A model generated the notes under the pieces. That model was not told the DNA's origin. It made no database searches and saw only the letters and a list, made by a program, of their open reading frames with translations. A DNA stretch of 64,000 bases from positions 124,001 through 188,000 of the forward strand of contig SAUG01000007.1 of the NCBI GenBank assembly GCA_011316305.1. Direction: 5' to 3'. The position numbers and the translations under genes are program-made. Numbering within the stretch: the first letter of the stretch is position 1; every line of letters begins with the position of its first letter. Positions 37,831-52,327 of this stretch are shown here, in pieces. Source of the stretch: Rusavskia elegans. Taxonomy: Eukaryota; Ascomycota; Lecanoromycetes; Teloschistales; Teloschistaceae.

Positions 37831-38714
37831 TGACATTTACTATATTTATTTCGTTTATTTCGAATTAAATTAGTAAATATATTAAATAGAAAGAATTCTA
37901 TTATCTATATAGATTTCGCATTCAAGATTTTTGTTAACAAATAATTAATTTATTTATTATTTCTATATTTTATTCTAGTAATCAATTTTGATTTATTTTT
38001 CTATTAACTCCTAATTAATTACCAGTTAAATGTTTTATAAAACCAAGTTTCTATTAATTTATAAATTCGATTTTTTTGAAAGTATTCTTTCGATAAACGT
38101 AATATCGAATTGTTAAATAATTTTCGTCGTTTATAACAATCTAAAAAAGTGTTAAACTGTTAAAATAATATAAAATATTTCGAAAATCGTTTAAAATTCG
38201 AAAAGAATAGTAATTTTTCGAAAATATATAATATAATTTATACTTTATATTTATTTTATCAAATTGTTAATATTGATTATATAACGATTTTCGATTTAAT
38301 TAACTAATTTAAATGAATATAATATAGTTTATATTAGATGTTTTTTTTAGTAATAAATTATATATTAATTCAAAATCGAAAATAGATAAAACCGATAGTA
38401 ATTTTAATTATTTAAAATAAACTAACTGTCTTATATTATCTAACTGTCATTGATTAGTAAATAATATCAAAACGTATATATAGCGAATATAGCGAATTTA
38501 CGATATCGAATTGATAAAAAAAACAAGTTTGTAAAATATAATATTATAATCTACTATTTTAGATTCTGGAAAATCATATCTTGGTTGATTAGTAATAGTT
38601 ATTCTTAATAAATACTGAACAACGTACAGTACTATTCAGTTAATCAATGTTATTTACAATACTAGCTATACTAATTATATCTTTTTTATAGCCGATTATA
38701 TTATCTATATAGCT

Positions 38715-38860
38715 ATTAAACTCGACGTCTTTTTAGCTCGTATTCAATTTATCAATTATCTCTATATTGTTTTAGCAATTGAATTGACTTGTTATCCTAT
38801 CAACCATTGATTGATCACCCGTTGTATCTTGAGTTCACAGATATTTCGATAAGATAAAAT
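38715..38860 (+). repeat. Partial LTR related to the chromovirus, less RIP-mutated
   Basis: The stretch aaactcgacgtctttttagc to attgatcacccgttgtatct and ttcacagat matches the 3' half of the chromovirus LTRs at 17578 and 23689, but keeps clearly more CA and TG. It abuts the 5' LTR of the copia element. It is probably a solo or truncated LTR of a related element. Confidence 0.6.
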
Positions 38861-40392
38861 AATCTATTGGAGATAAAGATTTGCGAATATAGCATTTAAA
38901 ATCGATACGAAGATAACTTCGAAAAACGCGATAGAAAATAGATTTTTGAAATTACGTATATTTTCTATTATAGCTAGCGTTACCAATTTAAATCTAATGT
39001 TTATTTATTACGTATATTATTTAGTTATTTATAGATTTCTTATTTTTTTACTTTCTAGAATATATAATATATATTTATTTTTTAGATAAATTCTCGCTTT
39101 TATACTGAAATTTATAGTTTAAAGTCAGATATCGTATATTTAAATATTTTTAATATTATTTAATCGCTAGTATTAAATACTTTAATATTAAAGATTCTAT
39201 TAAAAAAATCTATTACGCTATCGCTATTTTTTACTATTAAAAAACTTCGCTATATATTATATAAAGCACTAAATTTTTTTTAATTAATAGTAAATAAATT
39301 TTTAAATATAGTAACTATAATTTACAAGCTACTAGATTATTATAGTAACTATATAAAATCTATTTTATTAATTAGAAAGATTTTATATCTTATATATATA
39401 TATTTTTTATACGTAATAAAAATTTAATATAATTATAATAATCGTTAAACGCAACTTTAAATTTATTATAGTAAACGACTAGAGTTTATAGTTCCTAATC
39501 GTATAGAATAGAATAATGGCTATTATATTTATTAGTTTATCGATCTATCTATTACTCTAAAATCTAAATCTATTCTAAAATCTACTAAATTCAATTTACA
39601 TTAAATACGAAACGCTATTCTAAAATAGATAGCTAAAATAGAATTTAATTTAAAAAAAAAATAAAGCTAGATTATATCGATAAAAAAAAGATTATATTTA
39701 AAAAGCCGATATATTCGCTAAAATTATCGACTTTATTTATAAATTAATAGCGAGTAATATCTTCGTTTTTATTAAATACGAAGAATTATTTCTATAGAAT
39801 CTTTTTTATACGTTAAAAATTAGATTCGTTCTAATAGATTCCGTTAGATTAATAGAAATCAAACGTTTATATAAATTACTTTCGACGAGATCTACTAAAA
39901 ATTAGAATTTCGAAATATAATTCAATATATATATTTCAATATAAATATCAATTAAAAGCGTCGGTATTATAGAAATTATAAAGTTTAAAAAAGTATATTG
40001 AGATTCAAATCTCGCTATTATAATTCTAGCGTCAGTTTTTACAATAAATTATTTATTAAAGTTCGATAAATAAAAGAATAATAAAGTCGAATATTTTAAA
40101 TTTATCGAAAGCTTCCGTAATAATATATGGTTAAATTATATTAAATCTACTATTACTAATTCAGTTTTTACTATTATTAAAAGCGATTTTGAATCAAAAG
40201 AATATAAAAATCTATTATTCCGAAATAATAATAGTAAATTTTTCTAAATAAATCTACAATTATTAATAGGAAATCGGCGATTAATATTATTTACGTTATT
40301 ATTTTAACTTTAAATATCTAAAAATACTAGCGGATTACAAGTCGAAAGATAATATTCTAAAAAAGATACGTAAAAGTTTTAATAATAACGTT

Positions 40393-43300
40393 TAGATTGG
40401 CTACTTCGATACGGATTTCTATCGATACTTTAGAAACTCGATCCGAATTTTAGTAAGTCGGTTTAATCCGACCTACTAAATGGTTTAGATCGAATTCTAA
40501 TATTAGAACCGAGAATCGAATCGGGTTATAAAATAGAAACTAATAGAAACCCGATCCGATCCGACTCGTAACTATATTAGATAGTCGAATACTATAGCTT
40601 TTAAAAACGATTATTATTTCAGATACATTATTTTAATTATAATAAATGATTTAGATAATGTAAAACGATAATATATTTTATTTAATACTAATTAAAAGAA
40701 TATTTAAATTAATCGATCTAAAATATTTTTTAATTTCTTTTTAAAATGATTCTGTTCTTTAAATAGAATTCTATCTTCTAGTTATATTCGATTATATATA
40801 TTCTATATTTCTTTTAAAGCCTTTTCTACTTCGAAATCAATAATATAGTTATAGTATTTAATTATTATTATCTGCTCTATATACTCTAGAGTTATTTAGG
40901 TTCGATTCTATCGATAAATTTTCTTTATAAAATTAAGAGTTCGTTCTATTCCTATAGAGGATAGTAGATAAGTAAAAATACTATAAACTATCTACGCTAG
41001 TTTTAGAAAATTCGAAGTATCATTTTTCTAAAATATCTAATTTAGATTATCTTCGATAGTATTAGCGCGAAGATATCGATTAGCTTCGGAAGTAGCTATT
41101 CGAAAATACTAAAATTATCGAAAAATACTATTTAAAGTTAATAAAATAGCCTTCAGACTAATTAATAAAATTATAAAATATTATTCTTTTATATTTTTTC
41201 ATTTTCATCTATATAATAGATTTTAGGCTTTAATAAATCGATAGGAACCCCGTGGTATTTAGTAAAATACCTTTTAAACTCGATCCGATATCTATTTTTA
41301 TATTCTAAAAAATCTTTTATTTCTTCGTTATTATCTTTTTTATTCTAGTTTCAATAATGGTTAAACTTTACTATAGAATCTGGAATATTCGTAAGATTAT
41401 AAATTAATTTATTTTTACTTTTAGTATAAAAATTTTTTATTTCGTAAACTTTATATTAGTATTATTATAAACTATTTATATTATTTTATTATTAGTATAG
41501 TCCGATAACCGAACTATTACCTTAATTCTAATAAGATAATCGAAAATAGTACTATAAAATCGAAATACTTAATAAATTCTAACGCCGATAATTTTTAAAA
41601 CTAATAAAGTAATTTTATAAAACGGTCGCAGTATACTATCTATAAAGAGAAAAGATTACTATTTATCTATAATAAAGATAATTCTATATACTTATAGATT
41701 TTATAAATTTTTTTCTATAAATTTATTAACGAAAAAGTGTAATTAATATATCCGACGAATTATAAATTATATCGATTTCTATTAAATACGAATATCTTAA
41801 AATATATTTCTAGATTAAAAAATAGAATCGATCCTTTTCTGGATATTTTTAAAGCGAAGTTTATATTAAAAAAGGATGGAAATATAGACTATAATAGTAT
41901 AAATCTAAAATAAATATTAGTTTTAAAATTTCTAAATTTGTATTATCTATATATATTATCTTTTTTATAATACTAGATAGACTAATACTAATATTTCCAA
42001 TTTATTTATTATCTAGTTTTTGGATAAAATCGTCGTTAATTACTTATATTCTAAAAGTTTTAAAAATTTTTTACGCTATTAGATTAATTATATAAACTAG
42101 ACAAAATAGAAAGTTTTAGACTCGATTCTATCGGCTATCGAGCCGAGTAAAAATTATTTTAAACTTTTCTTTTAACGTACTATTAGAACTGGTATTATCG
42201 GTAATAATATCTAGAAACTTCTATCTAAGTTAGAGAAACTCTAAAAGTTTTAATAGCTTCTAATATTATAAATCGCTAAAAGAATTAATAGAAAGAAATA
42301 CAAATCTAATTAGATACTCCTAAAATTAATACTAAATATTAATCCAGTATACGAATATTTATAAATACGTAACTTGATATAGATATAACTAGATATCTAA
42401 TATAAAGATAATACGTTCTAAAATTTTTAGATTAGAGTTAATTGACTCGCGGATAATATTATAGCTATTAAAGATTATCTACGTAAATTATATATAGCCG
42501 ACAAGCTTTATATCTAGATAAAATATTTATAGTAATCGTATAAATCTTATATTTTCGATAGTCCGAACTAGAAGATTTAGATTTAAAAAAGTTTTATATA
42601 GATATTTGTTTTATATAATTTTGTCGAAAATAGAATTAAATTTAATATAGCTTTTTTTCTCTAATTAAAATAAATTTTATATTATCTTTTGATATTACTA
42701 TTAGCTATCTACGCGGATAAATATTGTTTTAATAAAAGACTATAAATTATATCGCTTGGTTTTTTAATAAATTATAGTATTAAAATATTTTATTATAGTA
42801 GATATATTAGAAAAACTAGAAATTCTAAAATAATCGAAAATTTTAGAATAGTTTTTATATATAATCTTAGATAGACTATCTATTATTAAAGTTATCTAGT
42901 AGAATTTATATTACTATTTCGACTATATATATCCTATACTTTTCTCGACTAGAGAAAATTAATAAATTTTCTATAGGATTTATTTTCAATAATAATAGCT
43001 ATAGAAATACTAGATTACTAATATTCGAACTCTTTATAAAATATTTCCGATTCTATAGAATATATCTATTTTTATTCTAAAAGACTAATACTAGATAGTC
43101 GGTTCGAAATTTATTAACTATTTTTTTAATAATCTATTTTTACTTTTAATATAATTAATAAAATTTTAATAGTATAACGTTTATTGATCAAATAGGATAG
43201 ATTTTGTTTAGAGAGGAATTATTTTCTAGAACCTCGCTAGACGTATCGATCTAGGAAATAGATAGGCGAAAATTGATTAAAGAATTAGATATTTTATATT

Positions 43301-43680
43301 AGTTTTAAAAATATAGAATTTATACGATTTATAGTTAAACAGTATATAATATAAAAGGATAATATAGATATATAAATTTTAATTTAATTATTATTAATTA
43401 TTTAATAGTAAAAAATCGACGTCTATCTAAATAGTACTTGAAGTATTAATATAATCGTATAATAAAAGCGAGGATTTCTTAATACTATAATATAGGAAAA
43501 GAGATTTTAGCGATTTTAGTAGATTAAATCCGGGTTTCTAGATTCGATCCGAAACCGAATCGGATCGAATTCTAGAATAGTCCGACCCGATTCGAATCGG
43601 GTCGGACTATTTTTTAATCTGATTTAGATCGAATCGGATTAGCTAATTTGGATTCGAAATCCGATCCGACGGCCAGTCTA
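40393..43680 (-). mobile_element. hAT transposon with transposase relic, 3288 bp
   Basis: The ends are tagattggctacttcg and gacggccagtcta, with 8-bp duplications ataacgtt (40385-40392) and ataacgct (43681-43688). The minus strand near 40830-41060 encodes a recognisable hAT C-terminal dimerisation domain: a K-L-A-x-I-x-Y-S-I-F-T segment, then SSIGIERTLNF and YRWNRTQITLEYIEQ. These fit the hAT pattern of a P-x-L-A-x-x-A block followed by S-x-x-x-E-R-x-F. Numerous stops at former Trp/Gln codons inactivate it. It is the only transposase-bearing copy seen and the likely autonomous ancestor of the shorter copies and MITEs. It is inserted in the copia gag region. Confidence 0.88.
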
Positions 43681-43708
43681 ATAACGCTATATAGAAAACG
43701 AAGGTTAA

Positions 43709-46700
43709 TATAACGTCTCTGTATATCAAAAAGCGTTACGTTCGAGCCTAGCTATAGCCGTAGACGTAGTCCGAGCTATTAAATAGTAAGGAAATCCTAG
43801 TATTGATTATCGTAACTAGTTCTATATAGCTATAAAGACAAGGTTACGATATTACGAGGCGTTATAATTATATAGGTAATTATAAAAGATAAACAGGGCA
43901 GTATTTAATAATTATATTAACGACTAATAAAAAAAGCTATCTATTAGATATAAGGAGCGATATATATTAAAAAGATACCGATATATCCGATAAAACCGAT
44001 CTACTAAATAGAAGCAGCCCTGCGATTCTAGCGACTTTAATTAAATTAGACTATTAGTCCGTATATCTAATTAATATATATAAATACTTCTATAGAGTTA
44101 TAGACGTAATATTATCTCTTCTATATCTTTTTTTATCTAGCGTACTTATATTCGTAGAATATTAAATCGGTCCGTCTTTCGCTAACTTTTTTTTTTTTAC
44201 TATAAATTTATTATACGTTCTTTTATTTTCTATCTAAGATTTTATTAATATATCTAGCGTCGAGGGAAAACGATACCGTTTCTTTATAGTTATTACTCGC
44301 GTAATCTATCTAAAGATTATTAAATTCTTCCGAATATCGATATTTATAGAGAATATACTAGATCTAAAAGGCCGTACAATATATTTATTTCGGAATTGAT
44401 TTATATATTTCTCTTTTCCTATTATTATATTTCTATTAATCTCTAAAGAGAAACAATTTAAATTTAAAAAGGCTAAATTTTATATTAAAATCAAGGATAC
44501 GATATCCGAATATTTAATCAAAAATTAGAAGATCTAGTTATTATATTTCTATTAAAAGAAAATTTATAATAATTTATCTATTCGCGAGCTAAACCTTTAT
44601 TATTTACTAGCGAAGAAAATTCGCTTTATTTCGTACTTTAAGATTTTTAAAAAGAAAGAAAATTATTTTACTATCTAGAAACAGCGTATCTTATCGAAGC
44701 TCGATAAAATTAATAATTCTATTTCTTTTAATTCGAATAGTAGTTTTACGCTAACCGCGTAGGAGATATCTAATAAATAAATATCGGGTTTAGATTTAGA
44801 AAATTTAAATCGATTCTTAAAAGAATTTAATTTCTTCTATCTAGTAGAGATAATAAATATATAAAAGAATATCTAGTTAAATATTCCTTTATCCGATATC
44901 TTTTTTAATTCGAATTATATATTAATATTATAAATTACTTCCGGATCTTCTAATATTTTAGCTAATTTCTATTCTTTAGCTACTATTTTATTCTAGAACG
45001 ATAATAATAGAATCTAGCTAAACTCTTCGTTCCTCGATTATATATTTAGCGTAGGATCTAGCGTTTTTGATTCGATATTCGAACTCTATTCTAAGGTATA
45101 GCTATATTTATTTTATTAGAATTTTTTAATATAATCTATCTATAGTCCTTAAATTAATTTTTTGCTGTAATTATATTTATTAGTAAATTAATACAGTTGA
45201 TATTTATATTTTTTCTAGATATTAATTTCCTATATCTCGATTTTTTCCTTAAATTTTTTACCTAAACTGCGGATTTACTAGTAATCTGTAAAAGACGTAA
45301 CGTCGAGTTCTTTATATAGAAAGTTTTTATATATAAAAAGATATATTATCTATAGTTCTATTTTTCTTCCTATATTACTTTTATATACTGGTATATCAGA
45401 GATCGGTTCTTTCTATTTTTTTCTAAAACGATATACTATTTTAGATATATAAATAATATAGAATTTATAGTTTGATAATTCTATTTTTAATCTTAACTTC
45501 GATTTCTTTAATTCTACTATTTTCGATAGAATATTTTAAAATATAACTCGCGATTTCTTTATATACTTTCTTTATAATCTTATTTATTTTTTCCGTTTAT
45601 TAAAGCTATCGTCTGATAACTTTCGACTTTAACTTTAAACGCCGATATAAAAGGTTTTTCGATTTAGTATAGTTTAGATTCTATTAATATTTTCCTTATT
45701 TTCTTTTTACTTTTCGATTCTATAGAGTATTATTCTAATCCTTTTTTATCTAATATATAGATAAGGTAATTATTATTATAGTAGACTGTTTAATTTTTTA
45801 TTACGTATTCTCTAGCTTTTTCTTCGGATAATTTCTTTATTACCTCGAACTAGTATTCGGTTATCTCTATTACTTCTTTAATTAAATAGTTTCTTTTAAA
45901 ATATTCGGTTTTTCTATATAAATAATAAGCTTTAGTCCGTAATCTTTTAGATTCGATAGTATCGAATTCTATTAGATATCCTTTAGATTATTTTTTAGCG
46001 GATTCCATTTTATTAAGCGTCTATTTATCTATATATCCTTCGTACTATCTAGTATCGATTCTTATTACTAGCTTAATTATTTCTACTAGTAAATTAGATT
46101 TTTCGATTACTACTATAGCTTTTTTTTACTCTATTATTAAGTTTTTTATAGAAATAGACTTTTAGAGCTAAAACTTCCTAGTCTATTTTATAAACTAACG
46201 TTCTAAACTAAATAATATAGATAGCTATCGATTTCTACTATTTTAGAACTATTAGTTCTCTTTCTATTATTCTATTTTTATTATTATTACCGAAGGCTTC
46301 TTTTATAGCTATAATTAAATTACTAAAGTTATAAAAAATCTAGACTATTTCGTCTTCCTTTTAGTTTTTCGGATTATTAAATAAGTCTTCTATATAAAAC
46401 TATATTTAATTAAAGATTATCTTTCCTAGATATAATATTATATATAAAATCTTAATTATTTAATTCGGAAATTGATTTATATATAATACGAAATAGATAT
46501 TTATCTAGATAAACTATAGTTCTAAGGATTTTCTATCTCTTTTATAGATATTTAGCGTAGCCGATTTAATAGTATCGCTTCGATCTATAGAGCGAGATAA
46601 CGAAACTGATATAGTAAGTTATTAAAGTATAATATCTCTATATATTAGAAGGCGTTACGCTCGAGCCTAGCTATAGCTATAGACGTAGTTCGAGCTACTA

Positions 46701-47030
46701 AATAATAAAAGAGTCCTAGAATAGATTATCGTAGCTAGTCCGATATAGCTATAAAGATAAAATTACGATATTATAAAGCGTCATCGTTACGTAGATAATT
46801 ATAAGAAATAAACGGAACGGTATTTAATTACTATATTTATAACGAACGGGAAAATTTATCTACTAGATATAAAGAGCGATATATATAGTAAAAGGGCTGA
46901 TATATCTAATAGAGCCGATCTGCTAAATAGAGGCAGCCCTATAGCTCTAGCGACTCTAACTAAATTAAGCTATTAGTCCGTTTATCTAATTAATAAACGT
47001 AAGTACTCCCGTGGAATCATAGACGTAACA
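43709..47030 (-). mobile_element. Gag-only LTR retrotransposon, 3322 bp, copy 1
   Basis: Both LTRs are 403 bp (43709-44111 and 46628-47030) with exact 5-bp duplications gttaa (43704-43708, 47031-47035). The minus strand encodes one long frame whose best part (~45940-46330) reads as retrotransposon Gag: L-K-x-W-K-S-I-A-I-Y-I-x-x-F-R-T-L-V-Y-K-M-D-W, then YFYKKLNNRVKKAIV and IDTRWYEGY. It has no protease, reverse transcriptase or integrase; at 3.3 kb it depends on another element's Pol. It is inserted in the copia element 28 bp from the hAT copy. Confidence 0.9.
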
Positions 47031-48281
47031 GTTAAAAAGGCTATTATTCGTTTTATCTAGTATAAAAAATACTCTAGCGAAAGGTAAAGCGAAGTTTAAT
47101 ATAAAGAAAAGATATAAATAGAAGTCTACGCTATCGTTAGCAGAGATATTATCTTCGAGCTCTAAATATCTCTATAGTACGATATATTCTAATTTATTTT
47201 CTAAAAAGCTTTCGCTGTCGATTTCTATCTATAAATATTATAGATATTTAATAGCGGTAAAGAAATTAATATAAATTACATTAATAGTTAATTGCTTTAT
47301 TTAAAAAAGATTTTAATTTAATAACGTATATATTGTTTCCGAGAAGACCCGTTTATCTATTATAGTCTATAGCCGAATAATAATCAAAATTAATATTTCT
47401 TTAAATAAAAGACTAATTGTAATAGTAAATATATTTTATATTTTTAATTTACAACTAATTTAGTTCCAGAAAGTAATCTAGAAGATAAAAATAATTTTTA
47501 CCGCGATAGAAAGTATCGCTATATAAAACGAGAAGATTAAACGGCCTTTAAATATCTAAAAGTCGGCAGATATTATCTATTCGAAAATAATCGAAACGGA
47601 AAAAAAAATATAGCGCCTATAATAGATATAACTATATCTATTAAATCCGATACTATATACGAATAGAATTAACTTTTCGTTTATATTACTATTAATAATA
47701 TTTAATATCTTTTTTAAATAATTAAAGAGACAAAAATTACTAATTTAATAAAGATAATTTTTATAAATTAATATAAAATCTACGCCGTCTCTGAAATTTA
47801 TTAAATTATTTCGCGTTTATTATATAAAGGAAAGAATTTAGATAAATCTTTTTTCTATATTATATTCGATTTTATTTTTTTTGAAATCGCTTTAATAAAA
47901 AACGAATAGACTATATATATTATCTACGCTAAAACGGATTTTTATCTAATATTTATCTATCGTTATAAATTAGAAACTGTTCGAGTAATCTATAAAATTA
48001 TTAAATTAATTAACATACGCTATAATGGCAAGATAGTATTTTTTAGATCGGATAGAAAAATCTTTTCTAGAAAGAAAATTTAATAACTTTCTATTCTAGC
48101 TAGATATTATCTAGAAACCTTTATCGCTATTAATATCTAAATAAAACGGCTATTCGAAACGCCTAAACTATATTTTTATTATTAAAATACGAGTAATCTA
48201 CAATCTAGCTAGCTTTTTCTATTTTTTCGAGCAATAGAACTTCTATTTAGATAGTATAATTATAAATTATATACTAAAGAA

Positions 48282-49246
48282 TCCCCCCTGAAAGGCTCCT
48301 ATCTGGAATTATATTGAGTTTTCATATATATATATATATATTTTATCAACGTTATATACGGCAACGATTGTTGTATTTCACGTATAAAGAAATTTTCACA
48401 GCTAAAGATATACAGTTCGTCAGGCAAGATTTATAGCGCAGTTAATTACTTCTATTTGACTATTTTCTTCTTTATTCGATTACGAATCTTCTACTATATT
48501 TAAATACTATATATTCCTTCCTCGACGTTATATATAATTATCAGCTTCTAATATTTCCGCTATATCTACTTGCTATACTACGAAGCAATTATCTACGTCC
48601 GTCGCCTCGGCTATATTTATCGTATAACCCGTACCTAAACGCTCCGCTAAGTTATTAAGGTACTCTTTAGTCTATCTAACTTTAAGAGGGTCGCTAGGCA
48701 GCACGCTGGCTATTACGGCTAGAAGCTTTACTCGGTTAATTAGGCTGAAAGGGGGTAGAGAAGTCGGATAGCGCGTTTTAAAGGCGGTAAGGAGGCTATT
48801 TTTATCGAAGTTAAAATAGGTTACTCTGGCTATAACGAGGTAGTCGACGACCGCGCGGATAGATATAGTTATTACGGATAAAGGTACTACCGTCTAGTTT
48901 AGCTTATAGCTATAGCTGTTAGCGGGAGTATATACGTACGTAAAGGCTTTTAGTAAGTCGTAGTATTTACGAGGGGCTTATATTACTGGTAAAAGAAGAA
49001 GAAGTAATAACTACGAGGTATATTTATCTATAAAAATTTCTACGTTAAGTTATCGGTAGAAGAATACGTTATATTACTAAGTAAATTTAAATTAAAATTC
49101 TATAGAAAGAACCGTTATTTATATTAATTAAATTTAGGTATAAATTCTGCTACCGTATATTTAATGCTGGTATACTAACGCTTGATTTGCTTACCGAACC
49201 ACTGGTTTACCGGGCACCAAAACCAAAACCAAATTAACTAAACTAA
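48282..49246 (+). mobile_element. Element d, copy 4 (best preserved inside the tract)
   Basis: 965 bp between identical 13-bp duplications atatactaaagaa (48269-48281 and 49247-49259). It starts tcccccctgaaaggctcct and ends accaaattaactaaactaa. The plus strand shows a possible coding relic (~48650-49050, with Leu/Arg-rich segments and few stops) but nothing I recognise. It is inserted in the copia integrase region. It is clearly less mutated than the surrounding copia DNA. Confidence 0.88.
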
Positions 49247-52200
49247 ATATACTAAAGAAAAAGCTCGTCTAGAAACCGCTATTCGAGGCTATTATTAAAT
49301 TACGTCTTTTTCTAGATTATTTACGTATATATAGCTATAAAATTTACTCGTTTAATAAAAATATTATTCGTATAGAAAAACTTTTCTTAAAAGTTTATAT
49401 TAGCTTTCTAGTAGAATATAATAGTTCTAATATCTATTTCATTTTGTTTTCGATCTAGCGAAATGTTATACGAAGCTTTAATAGTATATTTAATAAAGAT
49501 TCGTTCTATTTCCCGGAGGAAATTAGTATAGTTTAATTTTAAACGAAGCTATTCTTTTATAATATATTTAATATTTTCTATATCGACTTGTCTATATATT
49601 ACGAGTTTTCTAAATTTAGTAATAGCGACGATGATAAATATATCGTTATTTAAAAGTCTGCGAAGGCGTTAAATAATAGTAAAAAAAAATATTCTCTACT
49701 TCTACTTTTTTTAAATCTTTCTACTTTAGAAAATAGTAATAACTATTATTTAGATAATAAATTCTATTACGACGATATTAAAATCATTTTCGAATAAGTT
49801 TTTCTATTATAGAAAATATCGAAGCTTTATTAAAAAATCTAAAAAGAGAATATTATCGCTAATAATATACCTCGTATACGAAAGAAATCGAAAAGAGTTT
49901 TAATATATATAATATAGCAAGATTTAATTAATAATATTCTATAGATATTCTATATAGCTATCGTAGTTTATTAAATAATTCGAACGTTGTATAAAGATTA
50001 TTTTCCGCTAGCTCTATCGCTATATAACTTAATTCTTATTAACGTACGTTAATATCGCAATTGGCTTCTATCGGAACCTAAATATTGAAATAATATATTT
50101 AAATATCTATTAAAGATAAAGTTTATAAAAACTATATAAATCGAAATTAAAACGTTCTAGAATAAAGGAACCTAGAAAGAAATAATCGATAATAAAGCTT
50201 CTAAAATAAATAGTATCGCTACTTCTACTATATAGATTCGTAAATAATATCGTTAACTAGAAATATTTATTTAAATTTGAAGCTCGTCTATATATTAGAA
50301 AAGATTTCTAAAATATTAAAGTAAATATATACGCTGCTATATTGGCTATATATATATTTCGAATATTTATAGTAATCGTTACGTATTTTAACTACCAGAT
50401 CTGATAGTCTAACGCCGTTAATATATTCGCTAACAGCGATATTAACAAGCCTATCTATATTAAATCTCTATAAAAGTAAAAAGGATCGAAAATAGTTCTA
50501 TTACTATTTCTATAAATGTTATACAGATTAATACAATCTCTAGCGCTTTGATTTCGCTATCTATTATCTATATTAAACAATTTAAAGTACTGGACGACTT
50601 TCGATATCGAATATTTCTTTATTTATAAATATATACTTACTTTTTTCTTTAATAATACTATCGCCGTTATTCTCGAATTTAGAAATATTAAATATATTAA
50701 AGAGTCTTAGGTTAAACTATTTAAAAAATACGATACAAAATATCTAGATAAAATTATAGAATTTCTAGATATTCGAATAATACGCGAAGGGAATTTATAT
50801 AAACTTTTCCTATATTAGAATTTCTATATCGATAAAATTACGAAAAAGTATTATATTAATCTTTTTATAAAAAGCTTTAGAATTTCGCTAGTAAATATTA
50901 AAATTCTTATAGCAGATTTTTATATACTAATAACTCGTCGGTTTAATATAATTTACAACTATTATAAACTGCGTTAATATCGATTTCGCTTTTACTAAAC
51001 TTTTAGAATTTCTTATAAATCTTTTCAAACGTTATTATATAGTCGCCGTTCGAGTTCTATAGTTTTTAAAGTATCTAAAATTCCGTTTAATTATCTATAG
51101 TACTAATATAGCAAATCTAAATAGAATATTTATTGGTTTATCGAATATATTTTTCGTAGATAATTCTAATATTTGTTAAAGCTTTTAAAGCTATTGTTTT
51201 AAACTATTTAATAGTACTATCGACTAGAAGGCCTCCAAATAAAAAACCGTTGTAATAGATTTAATAGAAGCCGAATAATTCGACGTTATAGTAATAGAAA
51301 AGGAATTTATATAGTAAAATAGATTCTTCGAAGATATCGCTATAGATTCAAGATATTAATTATTAATTAAAGTTTATAATATATAGATTATACGAATCTT
51401 CCAAAGCGTTAATTTATAGTTTATATTTAAACTTCGTTATATAGATATATATTATTACTAGTCTCGTCAAAAAAGTTTATAATAGAAATAAACTAATTAA
51501 AAATATAATTTCTATATCTATTTTAGTAGATACTTTTTTAAAAACTCTTTTAATATAATATTATAAAAAGTTTATTCAATTTCTAAAGCTCGAAAGTATA
51601 GAAGTAAATGAGGTTTTATATAATAATATCGCTGCCGCCGCTATTATTATTTTAGATCTATCTAGATCTATAGATTCGAATAGATCTAGTTGAAAATACT
51701 TCTTTCTATCGCTTTAAAGTTATATACTGTTCTAATACCTAGTATATATAACTAGATAAGATAGAATAGTTACTTAATACGGATAAAACAAGATTTTAAA
51801 ATAGCTATACTACAGTTTCGATATTATAAATTTAAACGTTTATTAGAATCTCGATTCGAATCCGTGCTTCGTTAATTTCTTTTTACATTTTTTAATACGC
51901 TATTCTAGCTATATTGGTTTAATATTCAATTTATAATTTAATTTAATAATTGAATTCTTTCGTTTCGACTTCTACTATCTATAAGACGGCCAATTCTATA
52001 CTAATTTTAAAGGAAAATAGATACGATAATACTATTAATAAAGATTATATAGAATTAAAATTTATCGGCGTTCGCTATCGATTTTAAAAGAATATAAAAA
52101 CCTTGGAATATAGTATTTAGAATCGATATAAAAATAATTCCGAGATACGCGATAGAAAACGGATCTTTAAAATTACGTATATTTTCTATTATATCTAGCG

Positions 52201-52327
52201 GTATCTATTTAGATCTAGCGTTTATTTATTGCGCGTACTATTTAGCTATTTATAGATCTTTTCTTTTTCTACTTTCCAGTATATATAATATATATTTATC
52301 TTTTATATAAATTCTCGTTTCTATATA

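Larger units (their letters stand above)
38882..52327 (+). mobile_element. Ty1/copia element split by three later insertions
   Basis: Candidate LTRs of ~224 bp lie at 38882-39105 and 52104-52327 and share tatttaraatcgata-like starts and cgcgatagaaaa blocks. Between them, once the insertions at 40393-43680, 43709-47030 and 48282-49246 are set aside, about 5.8 kb remain on the plus strand with copia-order Pol relics: integrase at ~47500-48240, its C-terminal FLVEYNSSNIY region at 49410-49525 (family pattern F-L-V-G-Y-D-S-T-N-I), and the reverse transcriptase end at 50756-50860 (FLDIRIIREGN, YIDKITKKY). All frames carry RIP-type stops. I did not find a clean target duplication, so the ends are approximate. 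Confidence 0.8.
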
